Shown here: positions 13,390 to 18,042 of the stretch, one piece after another | Position numbering within the stretch: the stretch's first letter is position 1 | Layout: each line of letters begins with the position of its first letter | Assembly: GCA_039679375.1 (NCBI GenBank) | Contig: JBDKVA010000164.1 | Location: 1-18,042, forward strand | Source of the DNA: JBDKVA01 sp039679375 | GTDB taxonomy: Bacteria > Bacillota > Clostridia > Acetivibrionales > DTU013 | Length of the DNA stretch: 18,042 nucleotides | Reading direction: 5' to 3' | Notes under the pieces: model-generated | Seen by the model: only the letters and a program-made list of their open reading frames with translations | Databases searched by the model: none | What the model was told of the DNA's origin: nothing | Program-made: the position numbers and the translations under genes

Positions 13390-14529
13390 ATGTTCCTTGA
13401 TGCAATTAAAACTATTTTTACGGATTCCGGCTTTGCGGCGCTTACCTGGCAGCAATGCATTATGATAGGTACGGCATGTGTTCTGGTATATTTGGCCATT
13501 GTAAAGAAATTTGAACCTCTTCTATTATTGCCGATTGCCTTTGGTGTTCTTCTTTCCAATTTACCGCTGGCTGGTTTAATGAACGGACCTGTTGAAGGTT
13601 CAACTGAGCCGGGGGGATTGCTCTACTACCTTTACATGGGTGTCAAGTTAGGAATATATCCGTCTTTGATTTTCCTTGGAATCGGGGCGATGACAGACTT
13701 TGGACCTTTGATAGCAAGGCCGTCCAGTCTTTTTATGGGTGCAGGCGCACAGTTTGGAATATCTGCGGCATTTGTAGTAGCCATTGCGTTGGGCTTTAAA
13801 CCAAATGAAGCAGCTTCCATAGGAATTATAGGCGGTGCAGATGGACCTACAGCCATTTACCTTACCACCAGGCTAGCTCCCGAACTGCTGCCTGCTATAG
13901 CTATTGCGGCTTATTCATATATGGCGCTGATTCCGTTGATTCAGCCGCCTATTATGAGGCTTATGACAACGAAGAAGGAAAGAGAAATAAAGATGGATCA
14001 GCTGAGGGATGTATCGAAGCTGGAGAAAATAGTCTTCCCGATTGCTGTTACCATATTCTGCGTTCTGCTTCTTCCATCTGTTGCTCCTTTGATCGGCATG
14101 CTGATGCTTGGCAATCTCTTTAAGGAGTCGGGCGTAGTTGAGAGACTTTCCGGCACAGCTCAGAATGCATTAATTAATATCGTAACCATTTTTCTAGGTG
14201 TCACTGTTGGGGCAACAGCAAATGCAGAGAGATTTTTAAAACCTGAGACGCTTAAGATTATCGGACTTGGATTATTTGCTTTCATGTTCAGTACTGTCGG
14301 CGGACTTGCCATCGGTAAATTAATGTGCTGGCTGTCGGGCGGTAAAATTAATCCTTTGATCGGTTCTGCCGGCGTATCAGCTGTTCCAATGGCAGCAAGG
14401 GTATCACAGGTGGAAGGCCAGAAGGCAAATCCTGCAAATTATCTTCTCATGCATGCCATGGGACCGAATGTAGCAGGTGTAATTGGCTCTGCTGTCGCAG
14501 CGGGTATTCTGCTTGCATTGTTTGGATAA
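13390..14529 (+). CDS. oadB: Sodium-ion-translocating decarboxylase beta subunit (OadB)
   Basis: This integral membrane subunit decarboxylates carboxybiotin and couples it to Na+ export. The 379-aa product is mostly hydrophobic helices. Residues matched to Klebsiella OadB at a constant offset of 52: Asp151 (D203) in GGADGPT, Tyr177 (Y229), Asn321 (N373), Gly325 (G377), Ser330 (S382) and Arg337 (R389) in NPLIGSAGVSAVPMAAR. All the functionally tested positions are therefore kept. It starts 14 bp after the biotin-carrier gene with GAGGTGAT as Shine-Dalgarno. Beta subunits of methylmalonyl-CoA or glutaconyl-CoA decarboxylases look alike; the alpha gene upstream decides for oxaloacetate. Confidence 0.94.
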   Translation: MFLDAIKTIFTDSGFAALTWQQCIMIGTACVLVYLAIVKKFEPLLLLPIAFGVLLSNLPLAGLMNGPVEGSTEPGGLLYYLYMGVKLGIYPSLIFLGIGAMTDFGPLIARPSSLFMGAGAQFGISAAFVVAIALGFKPNEAASIGIIGGADGPTAIYLTTRLAPELLPAIAIAAYSYMALIPLIQPPIMRLMTTKKEREIKMDQLRDVSKLEKIVFPIAVTIFCVLLLPSVAPLIGMLMLGNLFKESGVVERLSGTAQNALINIVTIFLGVTVGATANAERFLKPETLKIIGLGLFAFMFSTVGGLAIGKLMCWLSGGKINPLIGSAGVSAVPMAARVSQVEGQKANPANYLLMHAMGPNVAGVIGSAVAAGILLALFG

Positions 14530-14550
14530 ATTACTATTTGTGATGGTGTG

Positions 14551-14590
14551 GCAGGCAGCTGCATTGCTAAAAAGGTATGCTGCAGCCTGC
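14551..14590. other. Imperfect hairpin after the oad operon
   Basis: GCAGGC (14551-14556) pairs with GCCTGC (14585-14590), continuing inward with two single mismatches to GCAT (14561-14564) with ATGC (14577-14580). No U-tract follows, so it is not a classic terminator. It may be an mRNA 3'-end structure. The rest of the gap to 14766 shows only a 12-bp palindrome (TATAC 14629-14633 / GTATA 14636-14640). Confidence 0.45.
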
Positions 14591-14728
14591 ATTGTCAGAC
14601 CGGAAAAGAAACCAACCACTGTATATTCTATACGTGTATATAGGAGATCAATTTTCATAATTGTTGCACGGAAGAAATAATAGTCTGACAGGAGTAAATA
14701 ATTTAAACCTATCTTCCGATAAATCTAT

Positions 14729-14734
14729 TATAAT
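14729..14734 (+). promoter_or_regulatory. Candidate -10 box for the helicase gene
   Basis: A perfect TATAAT lies 33 bp before the helicase ATG. No clear -35 is seen at normal spacing, so this is tentative. Confidence 0.35.
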
Positions 14735-14766
14735 ATGTGATTCCTTACAAATGAGGAAGTGGATGG

Positions 14767-17691
14767 ATGGCCTTAATTTATTGTCCTGAATGCAAAAAAC
14801 AAATATCGGATAAGGCAGAAGCTTGCCCACATTGCGGTTTGCCGAAGAAATACTTTCCTTATTCAGATTCGGATGGGAGTACACAGGAAAGCTTTGAAGC
14901 GGAGAATCCGGCAAACTCCGCAATATCAATTACTGCAGACGAGTATAAAAGTATACGCAATATGCTGATTGCATTTTCCAGGGACTATATTGAACTTTTT
15001 AATATTGATCAATATATAAGTTCTTCAAAGGTAAAGAGATTTTTCGCTTCCTACGAAAAATACTTTAAGATGCTCAAGAATCCGGTGGTTCAGCAATATA
15101 TTATGAATCATGCCGGTTCAATCGGTTCTTCCAATGAAGACTATCAGCAGTTTATATCCCGGATAGATGGTTTATATGAAAAAGCAGACCGTTTTAATAA
15201 TGATTTTGTAAATCGAAAACTGTTTGAGTACAAAGAATATTTTGATAATATGCTGAAGGCTGTTGATCCGAATGTTAAGCTTGATGATGAACAACGGCGG
15301 GCAGTCATTACTGATGAGGATTATTGTTTGCTGATAGCGGGCGCGGGAGCCGGAAAGACAACTACAATGGCCGCCAAAGCGAGATATCTTGTAGAAAAGC
15401 AAGGGGTTAAACCGCAGGATATTATTGTAATTTCATATACTAATAAAGCTATAGATGAATTGAAGGAACGGATTAATAATAAGCTTGGTATCCCGGTCAA
15501 TGTATGTACCTTCCATAAGTTTGGTTATGATATTCTCAAGAAAAGTGTAGAAATTCCTCCGACAATTAACTTCAAATCATATAGTATTGTTTTCGAATTC
15601 CTTGAAAAAAAAGTGTTTGGAAATCCGACAATGTTAAAAAATCTCGTATTATTTCTTGGGTATTACTTTGATTTGCCAGAGGATATCTTTAAATTTAAAA
15701 CATTGAATGAATACAATGAATATAAGGCAACAAAAATCTATGAGACTATAAAAAGCAGGCTTGGTGAATATATCCTGAACGTGATTAATAGAAGGAGTCG
15801 GAAGGTTCGAACAATAACCGGTGAGTTCCTTCGTTCGGTTCAAGAAGTACAAATAGCAAATTTTTTATACCTGAACAGCATTGAGTATGAGTATGAGAAA
15901 CCCTACAAATACCGAATTCCAGACGAAAGAAAGAAATATACCCCGGATTTCCATATCAGTCAGGGTGAAAAAGAATGTTATTTAGAGCACTTCGGAGTGA
16001 CAGAAAGTTATCAGAGCAATATTTATAATAAAAAGGAACTGGAGAAATACGTTTACAATATCACAAGGAAGCGTTCTTTACATAAGTATTATAATACTGA
16101 ATTAATCCAAACCTATAGCGAATACAATGATGGTCGGCCATTAATTGAACACCTGAAAGAAGAACTTGCAAAAAAGGGGTTTATACTGGTGCCTCGGGAC
16201 TTAACCGATGTTTACAGGAAGCTTACAGAAACCGGTAAGGACCGTTTTGTTATGAAGTTTATTATGTTCATGATAGAATTCATTGGGAGATATAAAACCA
16301 GTGGATATGATGAAGGTGGTTTTGCAATTTTAAAAAGCAAAACTGACAATGTCAGGACACTGATGTTTCTGGATATTGCAGAGGAGGTTTACCGGTTTTA
16401 TCAGGATAGGCTGCTAAAAAACAATCAAATCGACTATTCCGATATGATCAACGATGCAGAGAGGATGCTCATGGAAATGCGGGGTATGCATTCGAAGCCA
16501 TCCTATAAGTACATAATAATAGATGAATTCCAGGATATTGCCCGGCAAAGGTTCAATTTAACGAAAGCCTTAGTAGACGTTACAGGAGCAAAGGTCATTG
16601 CTGTCGGTGATGACTGGCAGTCTATCTTTGCATTTGCCGGGTCGGATATTACTCTATTTCAGAGGTTCCTGGAACTGATGGGCGATGGAAAGGAAATGCA
16701 GATTACCCACACCTATCGAAATTCGCAGCAGCTAATAGATATAGCAGGGAATTTTATTCAAAAAAATCCGACTCAAATCAAGAAAAGACTAATATCACCG
16801 AAATCGCTGGAAAACCCGGTTATTGTAGAATCCTTTGACGATCATCAAAATTATCGAAAGAATTGGGTTAGCGCTATTGAAAAGGTTATAGATAAAATCG
16901 TTGAAGAGTATGGCGAAAAAACTTCAATTCTGATGATTGGCAGATATAATTATGACATGGATTGGATCGCCCGGAGTGGCCCGTTTGTTATTTTGAAGAA
17001 TGATCGTATTCGTTATAGAAAATATCCACACTTAAATATAAAATTTTTAACAGCTCATAGCTCAAAAGGACTTGGGTTTGATAATGTAATTCTGGTGAAT
17101 ATGAATGATTCTAAATATGGTTTTCCATCACAATTGGAAGATGATCCGATAATGAAACTGGTCACCTATAAGGATAATGTCATTGAGTATGCGGAAGAAC
17201 GCCGGCTATTCTATGTTGCACTTACGAGAACAAAGAACCGTGTTTACATGGTCACACCTCTGTATAGGCCATCGCGGTTTGTTGTTGAATTAATTAAAGA
17301 TTTCGGCATACCACATGATGATAAAATCAACCTTGGTGATATTAAAAGCAGAATGCCCAAATGTCCCATATGCGGAATGCCAATGAAATTCGAGAATAAC
17401 AAAAATTATGGGATTCCATTATACATATGTCTCAATGATCCTGAGATTTGCGACTTCATGACTAATGATGAAAAGTATCCCCATGATATTTTTAAATGCC
17501 CGGCATGCAAGGACGGATACATGATTGTTAAGCCGGGAAAGGTTGTGGGAGAGAGATTTTATGGATGCACCAACTTTAGCAGGACAGCGAGTGGATGCAG
17601 ATATACGAAGCCGATCTATAATACTTGTGATGAAGACGTTTTCAAAACCAAAAATATTAATAGGGTAATCAATGGAAATACAGATGGATGA
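14767..17691 (+). CDS. UvrD/helicase IV-like superfamily 1 helicase with nuclease-like insert and zinc ribbons
   Basis: This is probably a 3'-5' DNA helicase, possibly with nuclease activity. In the 974-aa product: N-terminal zinc ribbon with Cys6, Cys9, Cys20, Cys23; Walker A AGAGAGKT at 191-198; motif Ia SYTNKAIDEL; motif II IIIDEFQD at 583-590; motif III GDDWQSIFAFAG at 614-625; motif IV HTYRNSQQ; motif V TAHSSKGLGFD at 762-772; motif VI YVALTRTK at 816-823. An insert at about 355-455 contains QEVQIANFLY (Glu360), YTPDF (Asp394) and YLEHFG (Glu407), resembling a PD-(D/E)xK nuclease core as in helicase IV relatives. The C-terminus has Cys866/869/888/895, then a topoisomerase-type ribbon Cys911/914/934/944. 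It is a single gene, visibly more AT-rich than its neighbours, so possibly acquired. Repair or defence roles are both open. Confidence 0.9.
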   Translation: MALIYCPECKKQISDKAEACPHCGLPKKYFPYSDSDGSTQESFEAENPANSAISITADEYKSIRNMLIAFSRDYIELFNIDQYISSSKVKRFFASYEKYFKMLKNPVVQQYIMNHAGSIGSSNEDYQQFISRIDGLYEKADRFNNDFVNRKLFEYKEYFDNMLKAVDPNVKLDDEQRRAVITDEDYCLLIAGAGAGKTTTMAAKARYLVEKQGVKPQDIIVISYTNKAIDELKERINNKLGIPVNVCTFHKFGYDILKKSVEIPPTINFKSYSIVFEFLEKKVFGNPTMLKNLVLFLGYYFDLPEDIFKFKTLNEYNEYKATKIYETIKSRLGEYILNVINRRSRKVRTITGEFLRSVQEVQIANFLYLNSIEYEYEKPYKYRIPDERKKYTPDFHISQGEKECYLEHFGVTESYQSNIYNKKELEKYVYNITRKRSLHKYYNTELIQTYSEYNDGRPLIEHLKEELAKKGFILVPRDLTDVYRKLTETGKDRFVMKFIMFMIEFIGRYKTSGYDEGGFAILKSKTDNVRTLMFLDIAEEVYRFYQDRLLKNNQIDYSDMINDAERMLMEMRGMHSKPSYKYIIIDEFQDIARQRFNLTKALVDVTGAKVIAVGDDWQSIFAFAGSDITLFQRFLELMGDGKEMQITHTYRNSQQLIDIAGNFIQKNPTQIKKRLISPKSLENPVIVESFDDHQNYRKNWVSAIEKVIDKIVEEYGEKTSILMIGRYNYDMDWIARSGPFVILKNDRIRYRKYPHLNIKFLTAHSSKGLGFDNVILVNMNDSKYGFPSQLEDDPIMKLVTYKDNVIEYAEERRLFYVALTRTKNRVYMVTPLYRPSRFVVELIKDFGIPHDDKINLGDIKSRMPKCPICGMPMKFENNKNYGIPLYICLNDPEICDFMTNDEKYPHDIFKCPACKDGYMIVKPGKVVGERFYGCTNFSRTASGCRYTKPIYNTCDEDVFKTKNINRVINGNTDG

Positions 17692-17777
17692 ATACTTTGG
17701 TAACTTATTGCCGCGAAATTGTGATAAAAAATAAGAAAATAGTTTCGCATTCGCGGAAATAAGTACATTCGCTGGGT

Positions 17778-17795
17778 TGTGGGCGGCAGCCCACA
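17778..17795 (+). terminator. Hairpin, possible end of the helicase transcript
   Basis: TGTGGGC pairs with GCCCACA around GGCA, 87 bp after the stop codon, followed by TTGATTATT. The U-tract is poor, so it is only a candidate. Confidence 0.35.
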
Positions 17796-17998
17796 TTGAT
17801 TATTAATAAATAAACAGTTACGCTACCAGGGGAAAGATATTTTGGGTCTATTATTTTTTTTAATATTTTAGTAAAATAGTAAAAAAGATAGAATTATGTA
17901 TTAATTATATATTGCAGGAGACCAACTATGAATAGTCAATAGGAAATTCGAATATTTTTTTAGGTTTTAACCAGACAAAAAAGAGCATAGCAAACAAG

Positions 17999-18036
17999 AC
18001 ATCCAATTGATGTACTTTGAAAATAGAATATGGATA
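17999..18036 (+). promoter_or_regulatory. boxA-like rRNA leader motif
   Basis: ACATC (17999-18003) can pair with GATGT (18009-18013), and GTACTTTGAAAAT (18012-18024) follows, resembling the TGCTCTTTGAAAA-type boxA/processing region found before 16S or 23S rRNA in Firmicutes. The window ends before any rRNA, so this rests on motif memory alone. Confidence 0.4.
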
Positions 18037-18042
18037 AGCTGA

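Larger units (their letters stand above)
17692..18042. other. AT-rich gap after the helicase, no intact gene
   Basis: It contains CCGCGAA (17711-17717) able to pair with TTCGCGG (17750-17756); a stronger hairpin TGTGGGC (17778-17784) with GCCCACA (17789-17795) around GGCA; an AT-rich palindrome at 17864-17878; and a minimal frame of four codons (ATG 17928) after AGGAG. Near the right edge there is a boxA-like motif. I see no gene before the window ends. Confidence 0.6.

Noticed and set aside
17928..17942. A four-codon frame with a good AGGAG site, a possible leader peptide
   Set aside because: Too short to separate from chance, and nothing downstream in the window fits an attenuation mechanism.

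Overview
The window reads as chromosomal DNA of an anaerobic, endospore-forming member of the Clostridia (Firmicutes). The pointers are strong GGAGG-type ribosome-binding sites, moderate-to-low GC, an alpha/beta-type small acid-soluble spore protein (SASP), the Firmicutes gene order ftsE-ftsX-M23 peptidase-S41 protease, and a sodium-pump oxaloacetate decarboxylase operon of the anaerobe type. All supported genes lie on the + strand. I cannot name the genus.

Layout. (1) 1-1270: a MsmX/UgpC/MalK-type ABC ATPase with its own terminator. (2) 1275-2516: a hairpin-rich gap and a PucR/CdaR-type regulator. (3) 2650-6829: a cell-wall block of FtsE, FtsX, a secreted coiled-coil M23 peptidase (EnvC/PcsB-like) and an S41/PDZ processing protease (CtpB-like). 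FtsEX is expected to use ATP hydrolysis to activate the M23 peptidase across the membrane. Two tandem 47-bp hairpin repeats sit between ftsX and the M23 gene. (4) 6862-7129: a 57-aa SASP-like gene with a possible forespore promoter and a terminator. (5) 7222-8119: a class I SAM methyltransferase with a promoter overlapped by a near-perfect inverted repeat and no ordinary start codon in frame with its conserved N-terminus. (6) 8233-9494: a cold-shock protein and the redox chaperone Hsp33. (7) 9604-10538: a tRNA operon Val-Asp-Phe-Gly-Cys with a good promoter and a 13-bp terminator stem. Its spacers hold three diverged copies of a multi-hairpin repeat whose stems show compensatory changes. (8) 10539-11249: a 700-bp gap with a remnant resembling a tyrosine recombinase, a consensus promoter and a terminator-like hairpin in the leader. 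(9) 11250-14529: the operon for oxaloacetate decarboxylase alpha (no biotin domain), gamma-type subunit, free biotin carrier and beta (Na+ channel) subunit. (10) 14767-17691: a 974-aa UvrD/helicase-IV-like protein with an inserted nuclease-like segment and zinc ribbons at both ends. (11) 17692-18042: AT-rich DNA ending in a boxA-like motif that suggests an rRNA operon just beyond the window.

Most genes are housekeeping. The parts most worth a second look are the covarying hairpin repeats among the tRNAs, the methyltransferase start, the oad leader hairpin and the domain make-up of the helicase. I found no CRISPR array, complete transposon or complete prophage.
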